Shown: piece by piece, positions 48,274 to 56,626 of the stretch
Layout of the letters: each line of letters starts with the position of its first letter
Position numbering within the stretch: position 1 is the stretch's first letter
Origin: CADEDH01 sp963732695
Lineage (GTDB): Bacteria > Actinomycetota > Acidimicrobiia > Acidimicrobiales > SZUA-35
Reading direction: 5' to 3'
Assembly: GCA_963732695.1 (NCBI GenBank)
Contig: CAVTAP010000015.1
Location: 33,160-97,159 of the forward strand
Length of the DNA: 64,000 nt
Notes under the pieces: model-generated
Told to the model about the DNA's origin: nothing
What the model saw: only the letters and a program-made list of their open reading frames with translations
Databases searched by the model: none
Program-made: the position numbers and the translations under genes

Positions 48274-48881
48274 GGCTGCGGGCCGTGGCTCAGGTGGGGG
48301 GACCCCCGTTGGCCGCCCTCGCCGTCTGGTTCGGGGTGGGATGGCTGCCCCCGATGCTGTCGGGTGACGCCGAGCGCCTGGCCCGGGTCGAGGCGGAACG
48401 GGACGGGCTCCTGTTCGAGGTGACGGCGGCCCGATCGCTTCCCGCTGGCGCCGGCCCGGCGGGGCAGCGCCTGGCCGCCGCCGTCGCCGCCGTGCCCGCC
48501 GAGCCGGAGGTCTCCGGGTTCGTGCGGCTGGTGGGCGAGCTGGCGTCGGCCAAGGGGATCACGGTGGACCAGGTCTCGCCGTTGGCGGCGTCGTCGGACA
48601 CCGACGTCGAGGCCACCACCCGGTTGCCGGCCGGCACCTCGTCGATCACGCTCAGCATCGGCGCCCGGGGGGCGTACGAGGCGCTCATGGGGTTCCTCGA
48701 CGAGCTGCGCCACCAGCCCCGGCTGGTGATCGTCGACCTCATCGACCTGAGGACCGACGAGAACGACGCCGCGGCCCTGGTGGCCGAGCTCGAGGTGCGG
48801 ATCTTCACCACCGAGGCGCTGGTGCGGCCCGCCGCCGTGGACGAGGCGGCCGCCGCCGCCGAGCCGGAGGCCTCACAGTGA
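48270..48881 (+). CDS. PilO-like pilus assembly protein
   Basis: 203 residues: an N-terminal helix (PPLAALAVWFGVGWLPPML), a coiled segment (AERLARVEAERDGLLFEVTA), and a PilO-type domain with VPAEPEVSGFVRLVGELASA and YEALMGFLDELRHQPRLVIV. It would partner with the PilN half of the preceding protein. Position immediately downstream of PilM-PilN, with a GTGA overlap, supports the assignment more strongly than sequence alone. Confidence 0.8.
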   Translation: MRLRAVAQVGGPPLAALAVWFGVGWLPPMLSGDAERLARVEAERDGLLFEVTAARSLPAGAGPAGQRLAAAVAAVPAEPEVSGFVRLVGELASAKGITVDQVSPLAASSDTDVEATTRLPAGTSSITLSIGARGAYEALMGFLDELRHQPRLVIVDLIDLRTDENDAAALVAELEVRIFTTEALVRPAAVDEAAAAAEPEASQ

Positions 48882-49120
48882 CCGGCGAGCGACCGTCGAG
48901 GAAGCTCCTGATCGTGTTCGGGCTCTGTGTCCTGTTGGCCGGTGGCGTCTACGGTCGCATGCTGTTCGGCGGCGGGGAGGCGGGTGGGCCCGAGCCGGAT
49001 CTCGTGAACGAGGCCGTCCCGTACACCACCGAGCCGCCAGCGGGCACCGACGATCCCGGCGCCTGGGTGCTACCGGACCAACCCCGCAACCCGTTCCAGG
49101 CGGTGCCGCTCGGGCCCTGA
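48878..49120 (+). CDS. Small single-pass membrane protein, possible PilP counterpart
   Basis: 80 residues: basic start GERPSRKLLIVFG, one helix (VFGLCVLLAGGVYGRMLFG), then a Pro-rich tail ending DQPRNPFQAVPLG. The RNPF motif resembles the conserved (K/R)(D/N)PF that opens PilP and GspC periplasmic regions, but the beta-sandwich domain is absent. GTG overlaps pilO by four bases, so it belongs to the pilus operon. Function is inferred from position and motif only. Confidence 0.6.
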   Translation: MTGERPSRKLLIVFGLCVLLAGGVYGRMLFGGGEAGGPEPDLVNEAVPYTTEPPAGTDDPGAWVLPDQPRNPFQAVPLGP

Positions 49121-49136
49121 GACCTTCCCGGGTGAA

Positions 49137-49177
49137 CTGTGGCGCCAGCGCGCAAAATCCAGCGCCAGGCGCCACAG
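49137..49177. terminator. Bidirectional terminator-like hairpin after the pilus operon
   Basis: CTGTGGCGCC (49137-49146) and GGCGCCACAG (49168-49177) are perfect 10-bp arms around a 21-nt loop that includes AAAA. It sits 17 bases past the small PilP-like gene and just beyond the stop of the convergent TIGR03086 gene. Confidence 0.6.
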
Positions 49178-49190
49178 ATCCCGGGGTTGC

Positions 49191-49721
49191 TCAGGGCTGG
49201 CGGCCGGCGAAGGCCAGCAGCCTGGTCTGGGGGTCGGCGTCGGCCGGTACCTCCACCTCGGGGCCGAAGCGGCCCGGGGCCCGCAGGACCTCGGCCGGCA
49301 GGCTCTGCAGGGCGGCCAGCGCAGCGGCGGCCGAATCGGTGGGCAGGGTGGCGTCGACCCCCAGGGCGCGGGCCAGATCCCAGGTGTGGACCAGGAGGTC
49401 GGTGGTGGCGACGCTGACCAGCATGGCCTTGGGGACCTCGCCGCCGAAGCCGGCGTAGAACGCCGTGCCTTCCGTGGCGCCCGGAGAAGCCAGGGCGGTC
49501 CGCATGGCGTCACGGGCGGTCGGCCAGTCGGCGTCCTCCGCCGTGCCCGCCCCCAGCGCCCCGCCGAAGGCGGCCTGCACACCGACGGCGTGGGCCACCA
49601 CGTCGCTCACCTTCCACTCGGCGCACGGCGTCGGCTGGTCGTGCGAGGCATCGGTGACGGCCTGGTAGCGCTGGTCGAAGGCATCGGCGGCCGCGTTCCA
49701 CAGCTGGTTGAGGTCTGACAT
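49191..49721 (-). CDS. TIGR03086-family (DinB-fold, mycothiol-dependent-enzyme-like) protein
   Basis: 176 residues. The N-terminus is LNQLWNAAADAFDQRYQAV with the conserved TPCAEWKVSDVVAHAVGVQA, then ATTDLLVHTWDLARALGVDA with the metal-binding His. TIGR03086 proteins are putative metal-binding enzymes of the maleylpyruvate isomerase/DinB-like fold, widespread in actinobacteria. A second copy is at 60952. Function of this copy unknown. Confidence 0.82.
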   Translation of the reverse strand: MSDLNQLWNAAADAFDQRYQAVTDASHDQPTPCAEWKVSDVVAHAVGVQAAFGGALGAGTAEDADWPTARDAMRTALASPGATEGTAFYAGFGGEVPKAMLVSVATTDLLVHTWDLARALGVDATLPTDSAAAALAALQSLPAEVLRAPGRFGPEVEVPADADPQTRLLAFAGRQP

Positions 49722-49783
49722 GGTGGGTCCCCTTCAAGGTTCCGGTCGGGCATCAGGATCGGCGCCGACCGCGTTCTGGCACG

Positions 49784-52189
49784 TTATCGAGGGGAATGGC
49801 CCGCGTCTCGGGAACCGGAGGCGGGGGACGGCGCCGGGTGCTGCCACCGCCCGGTGACCCGGCCGCCGAGCACGAGCAGGAACCAGGCGGCGGCGATGAA
49901 CCCGGCCGCCGGCAGGTAGGCCCACGGGGCGGTGAGCGGCAGCTCGAACAGGTCACGTGTCCAGGGCAGCACGAAGGACAGGCCGAACAGCACCACCATG
50001 GTCGCCACCAGGGCGGTTCGGAGCGGGTTCAGAGGGCAGGCCAGCCGGTACAGGTTCATCAGGGCCACCGAGCCGGCCACGAGCACGGCCAGGCTGCGGG
50101 CGTGGTCGCCGTCGATGCCGTGATCGAGCTGGGCCACGGCGAAGGTGCCCATGGTGGCGGCGGCGATCACGATGCCCGGAGGTACGGCGGCACCGAGGAC
50201 CCGGTACAGGAACCGGTCGTTCACCCGCTCGTCGTTGGGCTCGAGGGCGAGGAAGAAGGCCGGCACGCCGATGGTGAACCAGCTGAGGAGGGAGAGGTGG
50301 ATGGGGCGCAGCGGGTAGGCGAAGGCGAACACGCCGGTGAGCAGCGACAGGATGACCGAGTAGGTGGTCTTGGCCAGGAACAGGCTGGCCACCCGTTCGA
50401 TGTTGTTGATGACCCGGCGGCCCTCGGCCACCACCGCCGGCATGACGGCGAAGTTGGAGTCCATCAGCACCAGCTGGGCCACCCGGCGGGTCGCTTCGCT
50501 GCCCGACGCCATGGCGATGCCGCAGTTGGCGTCCTTCAGGGCCAGCACGTCGTTCACGCCGTCGCCGACCATGGCCACGGTGTGCCCGTGCGACTGGAGG
50601 GCGGCCACCATGGCCCGCTTCTGGTGGGGGGTGACCCGGCCGAACACGGTGCCGTGCTCCACGGCCTCGGCGAAGCCGTCGTCGTCGGGCGGGGGGAGGG
50701 TGGTGGCGTCGACCGTGTTCTCCCAGCCGGCCAGGCCGGCCCGGTGGGCCACCGCGCCGACGGTGACGTCGTTGTCGCCGCTGATCACCTTGACCGTGAC
50801 GTCCTGGTCGGCGAAGTACTGGAGGGTGGCCGGGGCGTCGCCCCGCACGGTGTCCTGCAGCACCACCAGGGCCACCGGCTCGACCGGCGGCAGCTCGGGC
50901 GCCGACCCCTCGTCGAGGGGGTGGTCGCTGGTGGCCAGCACCAGGATGCGCTCGCCCTTGGCCGCCCTGGTCTCCACCCGGTCCCGCAGGGGGCCGCTGA
51001 ACGTGGTGGTCAGCACGTTCTCGGGGGCGCCGAGGATCCAGGTGCCGTGGTCGGCGAAGGTCATCCCGCTCCACTTGCGGGCCGAGGAGAACGGCACCCG
51101 GCCGGTGAGCGACCAGTCGCCGGGCTCGGTGAGGTGTTGGGCCAGGGCCCGGGAGGTGGCGTTGGGGTCGGGGTCGAGGTGGGCCAGGGCGGCCAGGGCG
51201 GCGTCGACCATTGCCGGGTCGGCTCCATCCAGCGGCTCCACTTCCGACACGGCCAGCAGGCCTTCGGTGAGGGTGCCGGTCTTGTCGGCGCAGAGCACGT
51301 CGACCCGGGCCAGCACCTCGATGGCGGGGAGCTCCTGGACGAGGCAGCGCTGGCGGGCCAGCCGGACCACGCCGACGGCGAAGGCCATGCTGGTGAGCAG
51401 CACGAGGCCTTCGGGCACCATGCCCACCAGGCCGGCCACGGTGCTGATGATGCTGGGGCGCCAGCCTTCGTTGCGGCGGAGGAACTGGCTGCTGGCCAGG
51501 AGGAGGCCGATGGGGATGATGAGGTAGCCGACGGTGGTGACGATGCGGTTGATGTCGTTGCGGAGGGGGGAGTCGACCAGGGTGAACCGGCGGGCCTCCT
51601 CGGCCAGCTGGGCGGCGTAGTTGTCGGCCCCAACCTTGGTGACGACCATGCGCCCGGTGCCGGCCACCACGGTGCTGCCGCTCATCACCGGGTCGTCGGT
51701 GGTGCGGGTGATGGGGTCGGCCTCGCCGGTGAGGAGGGACTCGTCGATCTCGAGGTTCTCGCCGGTGAGCACCGTGCCGTCGGCCACCACCTGGGCCCCG
51801 CTGTGCAGCTCCACCACGTCGTCGAGCACCAGCTCGTGCACCTGCACCTCGACCGGGGTGCCGTCGCGCACGGCCAGGGCCCGGGGGGCGTTGACCACCG
51901 AGAGGGCGTCGAGGGCCCGCTTGGCCCGGAGCTCCTGCACCACGCCCACCAGGCTGTTGACGACGATGACCAGGCCGAACAGGGCGTCTTTGGGGCTGCC
52001 GGCCACGATGACCAGGCCAGCCAGGACGCCGACCACGGCGTTGATGGGGGTGAAGACGTTGCTGGCCACGATCCGGCCCACCGTGCGGGTGGGAACGGCT
52101 GGCACCGTGTTGGCCAGGCCCCGGGCGGCCCGGTCGGCCACCTCGGCCGTGCTGAGGCCGACCGACGGATCCGTCCCGGGGTGATTCAC
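49784..52189 (-). CDS. P-type cation ATPase (CtpE-like, probable Ca2+ exporter)
   Basis: 801 residues. All P-type elements present: actuator motif SLLTGEADPI, phosphorylation site ADKTGTLTEG, nucleotide-binding RVTPHQKRAMVAALQSHG, hinge MVGDGVNDVLALKDANCGIA. The membrane motif VGMVPEGLVLLTSMAFAVG in helix 4 resembles mycobacterial CtpE, a calcium pump, rather than copper (CPC) or potassium types. No N-terminal heavy-metal domain. Cation choice is inferred from the PEGL motif and should be treated as tentative. Confidence 0.83.
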   Translation of the reverse strand: MNHPGTDPSVGLSTAEVADRAARGLANTVPAVPTRTVGRIVASNVFTPINAVVGVLAGLVIVAGSPKDALFGLVIVVNSLVGVVQELRAKRALDALSVVNAPRALAVRDGTPVEVQVHELVLDDVVELHSGAQVVADGTVLTGENLEIDESLLTGEADPITRTTDDPVMSGSTVVAGTGRMVVTKVGADNYAAQLAEEARRFTLVDSPLRNDINRIVTTVGYLIIPIGLLLASSQFLRRNEGWRPSIISTVAGLVGMVPEGLVLLTSMAFAVGVVRLARQRCLVQELPAIEVLARVDVLCADKTGTLTEGLLAVSEVEPLDGADPAMVDAALAALAHLDPDPNATSRALAQHLTEPGDWSLTGRVPFSSARKWSGMTFADHGTWILGAPENVLTTTFSGPLRDRVETRAAKGERILVLATSDHPLDEGSAPELPPVEPVALVVLQDTVRGDAPATLQYFADQDVTVKVISGDNDVTVGAVAHRAGLAGWENTVDATTLPPPDDDGFAEAVEHGTVFGRVTPHQKRAMVAALQSHGHTVAMVGDGVNDVLALKDANCGIAMASGSEATRRVAQLVLMDSNFAVMPAVVAEGRRVINNIERVASLFLAKTTYSVILSLLTGVFAFAYPLRPIHLSLLSWFTIGVPAFFLALEPNDERVNDRFLYRVLGAAVPPGIVIAAATMGTFAVAQLDHGIDGDHARSLAVLVAGSVALMNLYRLACPLNPLRTALVATMVVLFGLSFVLPWTRDLFELPLTAPWAYLPAAGFIAAAWFLLVLGGRVTGRWQHPAPSPASGSRDAGHSPR

Positions 52190-52245
52190 GAGCCGACACT
52201 ACCCAGGCCGGCGGCTTCCTCTCCGCCGCCGGCCCGCCTGTGTCG

Positions 52246-52497
52246 TCACCGGGAGTAGATCCGGACGTAGTCGACGTCCATCGCCATGGGCCACACGGTC
52301 TGGCCGGAGGTCGGCCCGGGCCAGTTGCCGCCGATCTCCGGGGTGATCAGGAAGTAGGCGGGCACGTTGCCGAAGAAGTTGCCCAGGCGGTGGACCTCCT
52401 TGCCGTCGAGGTACCAGACCACCTCGTTCCGGGTCCACTCCAGGCCGAGCGTGTACCAGGCGTCGGGGGCCCCGGGATCGGCCGGCCGGCTCGATCG
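52246..52497 (-). pseudogene. C-terminal remnant of a GH16-family glycoside hydrolase
   Basis: An open stretch of 83 codons reads DAWYTLGLEWTRNEVVWYLD, GNVPAYFLITPEIGGNWPGP and VWPMAMDVDYVRIYSR, then TGA. This is the last beta-sheet of GH16 laminarinase-like enzymes, including the closing MxVDYVRIY signature. The catalytic ExDxxE region and everything upstream are missing: an in-frame TGA lies at 52498-52500 and no homologous upstream sequence is seen in other frames. The homology ends in a 13-bp inverted repeat. It is therefore a gene relic. Confidence 0.75.
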
Positions 52498-52570
52498 TCA
52501 CGTGCGCCTGCGGTTGGCCAGCCAGGGCGACCGGGGTGCAGGGCCACCAGCGACCGCTGACGATCGAGCC
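52488..52570. repeat. 13-bp perfect inverted repeat beside the GH16 remnant
   Basis: GGCTCGATCGTCA (52488-52500) and TGACGATCGAGCC (52558-52570) enclose 57 bp. The left arm coincides with the point where GH16 similarity stops. Could be a scar of a small mobile element or an inversion; no transposase is present. Confidence 0.55.
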
Positions 52571-52652
52571 TGCGTCCCCGCACCGCGCCCAAGCTAGCCA
52601 CGCCGGGCCGAGGGCCCGATGGCGAGAAATTCTGCTGGGGGCCGTCTCCGGG

Positions 52653-53504
52653 CTACATACGGGCGGCGTAGGCGGCGAGGCGCTGGGCCATGTCGTCGGC
52701 GGCCAGGGGAGGGCTCCAGCGGCCGTGGCCGGCGAAGAACTGGGTGAAGTGGTGGTCGGCGAGGCGCTGCAGCGAGGCCGACTGCTCCGGCCACGAGTAC
52801 CAGCAGGCGTCCCGGAAGGCGTAGAGATCGTCGCCGGCCGGGTCCCAGGCCAGGCTGTCGCCGGTGAAGGCCCGGTCGTCGATCAGATACACCACCGAAC
52901 CCCGGGTGTGGCCCGGGACCGGCACCGCCGTCACCCCGTCGGCCAGGTAAGACGGTTCGGTTCCCTCCACGATGCGAGTGGCGAACGGGGCGGCGCCGGC
53001 GTCGGCGGCGTGGATCACGACCTCGGCTCCGTAGCGATCGGCCCACTGCTCGGCGTCGGCCACGTCGTCGCGGTGGGTGAGCAGGACGAGGCTCACGCCG
53101 CCCAGGTCGTCGATGGCCGGTTGCAGGCGCCGGGTGTAGCGGGGGGAGTCGACCAGGAGGTTGCCGCCGGGTCGGACCACCAGCCAGGAGTGGGCCCCGA
53201 AGGAGTCGGGGCTGTTGTGGCCGCAGAGGTGGACGCCGGGTGCCACCTCGACCGGGAAGATGTGGGCGGGGCGGGGGAGCGACACCGGTGCTCCCACCGA
53301 GGAGGTGGGGCAGACGTCGACCGCCCGCCAGGCGTGGGTGATCTCGTCGTCGGTGACCGGTTGGCGAACGAAGACACAGCGGTTCCCCACGTGGTCGATC
53401 AGACCGGGCGCCACGTGGGGCGAGGCGCCGCAGTCGATGCAGCGGAGGTCGATGTACCACTCGCCAGGAACGTTGTCGGGGTTGCGGTCGGCGGGGCGGG
53501 CCAT
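52653..53504 (-). CDS. Ferredoxin-like N-terminus fused to metallo-beta-lactamase-fold hydrolase
   Basis: 283 residues. Residues about 20-70 hold a CIDCG pair and a later VDVCPTSS Cys-Pro, resembling a small [Fe-S] ferredoxin; Cys43 could be a fourth ligand. The MBL domain starts near 90. The metal motif is LLTHRDDVADAEQWA instead of HxHxDH, with further ligands VPGHTRGSVVYL, FTGDSLAW and FFAGHG. This HRDD variant is known in a ferredoxin-associated MBL group of unassigned function. ATG 53504 chosen at the conserved start. Possible redox-dependent thioester or peroxide chemistry (inference). Confidence 0.78.
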   Translation of the reverse strand: MARPADRNPDNVPGEWYIDLRCIDCGASPHVAPGLIDHVGNRCVFVRQPVTDDEITHAWRAVDVCPTSSVGAPVSLPRPAHIFPVEVAPGVHLCGHNSPDSFGAHSWLVVRPGGNLLVDSPRYTRRLQPAIDDLGGVSLVLLTHRDDVADAEQWADRYGAEVVIHAADAGAAPFATRIVEGTEPSYLADGVTAVPVPGHTRGSVVYLIDDRAFTGDSLAWDPAGDDLYAFRDACWYSWPEQSASLQRLADHHFTQFFAGHGRWSPPLAADDMAQRLAAYAARM

Positions 53505-53667
53505 CGCCCAAGTGTGACCCCGCCACTCCGGCGACGGCGGACCCGGCGGCCGTAAGGCAGGGAGGCCGCCACACCGCTCACGGGATGCGTGCGCTTTCGT
53601 CGGCGGGGCTGAAGCGACGTGTGTGCTGCCGAGCCGGCCGGGCAAACGCCCCTACCCGCCGTGGCGG

Positions 53668-54480
53668 TCACTTCACTTCCGAGCGGATCAGCTTCACGAT
53701 GGCTGCCGTGAGCGGCAGCGCCAGCCAGATGGCCGTGGTCACCGCCAGCTGCGTCCACTGTTCCCCGGTCAGTCCGCCACGGAGCAGGGCGTCCTGGTGG
53801 TACTTGGGGTCGACCCAAGGCCGGGCGTCGTCGAACCAGGCCTGACTGAAGGCGAGCAAGGCGAGCAGGCCCGGAGCGACGAAGGCGTAGACCATGTAGG
53901 CGACGATGGCGCCGGGGCTGCTACGGATCAACGCACCCAGGGTGAACCCGAGGAGCAGCAGTAGCGTGTTGCCGAGAGCGAAGCAGCCGACGTCGGTGAG
54001 GCTCTGGTCCCATACGGCGGGGACGCCGGCGATGGTCGCCCCGGCGAGGTTTCCGATCGCCCCGACGGTGAAGGCGACGGCAGAGGCCGCTAGGCCGACC
54101 AGTATCGCCGCCAGCGCCTTGGCCAGCAGCACGCGCCCACGATGAGGCGCAAGCGTGAACGTTGTCAACCCGCTGCGCTGGCTCCATTCGGCGGTTACCG
54201 ACACGACGGCGATGATGGGCAGGATGACGGTCATCGGAACCCCGATGGCCAGGCAGAACTCGCTGTGGGCGAGCTGACTGGCGGGTGCCCAGGCGATGAC
54301 GGCGCCGCTGGTGAGCAGGGCGGCGATTCCGATACCGGCCAGCAGCCAGAACCCTGATCGGGTGTCGAACGACTTCCGCACTTCGACGCCGACGATGCGG
54401 GCCAGTGGGATCGGTCGGGGTGGGACCGACCGCGAGGTTGTGCCGAGGATGGTGTCGATAGTCGAGGCTGTGGTGGTCAT
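53668..54480 (-). CDS. ABC-2-type exporter permease
   Basis: 270 residues with six hydrophobic segments; EVRKSFDTRSGFWLLAGIGI before the first helix is typical of ABC-2 permeases driven by an EcfA/DrrA-like ATPase. Next: PMTVILPIIAVVSVTAEWSQ and LTTFTLAPHRGRVLLAKAL, the amphipathic motif that contacts the ATPase. ATG overlaps the ATPase stop (ATGA). Substrate unknown. Confidence 0.83.
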   Translation of the reverse strand: MTTTASTIDTILGTTSRSVPPRPIPLARIVGVEVRKSFDTRSGFWLLAGIGIAALLTSGAVIAWAPASQLAHSEFCLAIGVPMTVILPIIAVVSVTAEWSQRSGLTTFTLAPHRGRVLLAKALAAILVGLAASAVAFTVGAIGNLAGATIAGVPAVWDQSLTDVGCFALGNTLLLLLGFTLGALIRSSPGAIVAYMVYAFVAPGLLALLAFSQAWFDDARPWVDPKYHQDALLRGGLTGEQWTQLAVTTAIWLALPLTAAIVKLIRSEVK

Positions 54481-55418
54481 GCGACGGCTCCTTGCTGAGC
54501 GATGGGCGTGAGGCGATCGGAGCGCCCGTCGCGCTGCGTGGCGGCGGTGAGCTCGAGGAACCTCTCCTCGAGCCCGGCGCCGTCGGCGGCTCGGAGCTCG
54601 ATGAGGGGGATCCCGGCCTGCTGGGCGACGCGGCCCACGAGCTCGGGATTGGCGTCGATGCGCAGCGTCGGACCGGGGACACTGGCGCCGGCGTGGGTCA
54701 CGCCGGATCGGGCCAGCGCCTCAACCAGACGTTCCGGCTGTCGGGTCTGGACCAGTGTCCCAGCCGAAGCCAGCAGGTCGGTCTTGGTGCCGGCCGCGAC
54801 GATGCGGCCGCTACCGATGACCACGAGGTCATCGGCGACGACCTCGATCTCGTGCAGTAGGTGGGAGGAGAGCAGCACGGTGGCGCCCCGGTCGGCGTAG
54901 CCCCGCAACAGATCCCGCATCCAGCGGATACCGGCTGGATCGAGCCCGTTGGCGGGTTCGTCGAGAATGAGCACCTCGGGATCACCCAGCAGGGCATGGG
55001 CGATGCCGAGTCGTTGTCGCATGCCCAGCGAGTAGTCGCCGACCCTTCGGGCGGCCTCACCGTCGGTGAGGCTGACCAGGTCGAGCATCTCATCGACTCG
55101 ACCGGTGGGCAGCCCGATCATCTTCTGGGCGAGGGTGAGGACCTCCCGGCCGGTGCGGCCGGCGTGCTGGGCCGAGGCGTCGAGTAGGACACCGACCTCC
55201 AGACCCGGGTTGGGCAGTTCGGCGAACCGACGGCCGAGGACCAGCGCGGTCCCGGACGTCGGTGGAGTCAAGCCCACGATGACCCTCATCGTGGTCGACT
55301 TGCCGGCGCCGTTGGGGCCGAGGAAGCCCGTGACGCGGCCGGGTCGGGCGGTGAAGGTCGCGTGGTCGACGGCGATGAATGCGCCGTACCGCTTGGTGAC
55401 TGCTTCGACGGTGATCAT
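54477..55418 (-). CDS. ABC transporter ATP-binding subunit (DrrA/CcmA type)
   Basis: 313 residues. Walker A GFLGPNGAGKSTTMRVIVG, signature YSLGMRQRLGIAHALLG (SLGMRQ in place of LSGGQ), Walker B VLILDEPANGLDP, H-loop LLSSHLLHEIEVVADDL. The C-terminal 90 residues (LVQTRQPERLVEALARSGVT) form the domain seen in drug-exporter ATPases such as DrrA. Pairs with the following permease. ATG 55418 after a GGAG-type site. Confidence 0.87.
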   Translation of the reverse strand: MITVEAVTKRYGAFIAVDHATFTARPGRVTGFLGPNGAGKSTTMRVIVGLTPPTSGTALVLGRRFAELPNPGLEVGVLLDASAQHAGRTGREVLTLAQKMIGLPTGRVDEMLDLVSLTDGEAARRVGDYSLGMRQRLGIAHALLGDPEVLILDEPANGLDPAGIRWMRDLLRGYADRGATVLLSSHLLHEIEVVADDLVVIGSGRIVAAGTKTDLLASAGTLVQTRQPERLVEALARSGVTHAGASVPGPTLRIDANPELVGRVAQQAGIPLIELRAADGAGLEERFLELTAATQRDGRSDRLTPIAQQGAVA

Positions 55419-55463
55419 GGGAACTCCGTTTCGACGTGGTGTGATCGGGGCGTCTGCGGGTGG

Positions 55464-56207
55464 TCAGTCGGATAGGCGCTCGACGCCCTCGCTCCGGAAG
55501 CCCTTGAAGGTCATGTAGAACCCGATCGACAGTTCCCAGATCGCGATCGGGAGGGTGCACAGCATCGACCATCCTTCGCCCTGGACGCCGAGACCGAACG
55601 CGTTGAGCACGTCGGTGGTGAGGAGCAGTGGGGCACCGATGAGGCCGATCGTGGGGATGATGCGGGGCACGAGGCGGGAGCGGTACAGCAGGCCGGCGAA
55701 CATCAAAGCGTTGAACACAGCCATGAAGCCCGGGCCGAACAGGAAGGTCCAGTTTCGTCCCTCCACGAGCGATTGGCCGGTGACCGTCACGGCGGTGGCG
55801 TCGGTGGCGGCACCGGCGACGTCCTGGCGCATGGCCACGACGGCGAGCAGGGCGACGACGCCGATCATGATGATGGCAGCTTCCAGCATGCGGGTCATCA
55901 CGAAGCCCAGAGCGCGGGCCTCGCTCACCTTCCTTGCTACCGGGAAGATGGCCACGGCGGACCCGATGCCGGCCAGGGCGTTGACGAAGTCGAGCAGACA
56001 GGCCGTGATGATCTGGTTGTCCTGGCCGGCGCCGAGGATGTAGCCGGGGTCGGTGAGGATCGGGTCGAGCAACAGCCACGCCGGAATCGATGCGGCGAAG
56101 GTAAGCAGGTAGAACAGCCCGGCGGCGCGGGCGTGCTGGCGTGTGGGATCGGGCTGCGTACGGCCGGTGACGGCACGTCGTGCGATGGCAGTTGTGATGG
56201 TGGTCAT
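55464..56207 (-). CDS. DUF4386-family membrane protein
   Basis: 247 residues with about six membrane helices. RQHARAAGLFYLLTFAASIP at the N-terminus, then FVNALAGIGSAVAIFPVARK and RNWTFLFGPGFMAVFNALMF are the DUF4386 pattern, a conserved but uncharacterised membrane family. Starts one base after the stop of the preceding 92-residue gene and precedes the ABC pair by 45 bases, so it is probably part of the same operon. Confidence 0.8.
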   Translation of the reverse strand: MTTITTAIARRAVTGRTQPDPTRQHARAAGLFYLLTFAASIPAWLLLDPILTDPGYILGAGQDNQIITACLLDFVNALAGIGSAVAIFPVARKVSEARALGFVMTRMLEAAIIMIGVVALLAVVAMRQDVAGAATDATAVTVTGQSLVEGRNWTFLFGPGFMAVFNALMFAGLLYRSRLVPRIIPTIGLIGAPLLLTTDVLNAFGLGVQGEGWSMLCTLPIAIWELSIGFYMTFKGFRSEGVERLSD

Positions 56208-56208
56208 G

Positions 56209-56487
56209 TCATGCTCCGCTCGGGTCGGGACGGGTGATGGGTTGGGTTTTGGTCGACTCGACCGTCGTCACCGAGATCAGGGGCAGACCGATGTCGCGGA
56301 GGCGGGCCAGCACGCCGTGGAGTGCGGCCTGGTCCACGACGCGGCCGCGCAGCACGGTGATGCCGGCGGTGTCGTGGCTGATGTCCATACCGTCGAGCCA
56401 GGCCGACCAGTGCTGGCCGAGACTCCCGCGGAAGCGGATCTCGTACCAGTCGCTCTCGGTGGGTTGGCCGGCGGCATTGCTGTCCAC
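56209..56487 (-). CDS. Small conserved protein, unknown function
   Basis: 92 residues. YEIRFRGSLGQHWSAWLDGM, then TVLRGRVVDQAALHGVLARL, then GLPLISVTTV. From recall, similar RFRG...W..W..G / GPVVDQAALHGLL proteins lie beside ABC exporter genes and LuxR regulators in actinobacteria. No characterised homologue is known to me. Mixed alpha/beta, no signal or helix. Sits between the LAL regulator and DUF4386. Confidence 0.72.
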   Translation of the reverse strand: MDSNAAGQPTESDWYEIRFRGSLGQHWSAWLDGMDISHDTAGITVLRGRVVDQAALHGVLARLRDIGLPLISVTTVESTKTQPITRPDPSGA

Positions 56488-56626
56488 GTCGCTGCTCCTG
56501 TTCCGGTGGTGACGGTCGGGCCGCTGGTGCGGCGCCGGCCTGTGATGCGGAAGCTAGGAGTCGAGGTGATGACCGGTCGTCAATAGATGTGATGATTCGG
56601 GTGATGATCTCCGGCCCAGAGCCGGA

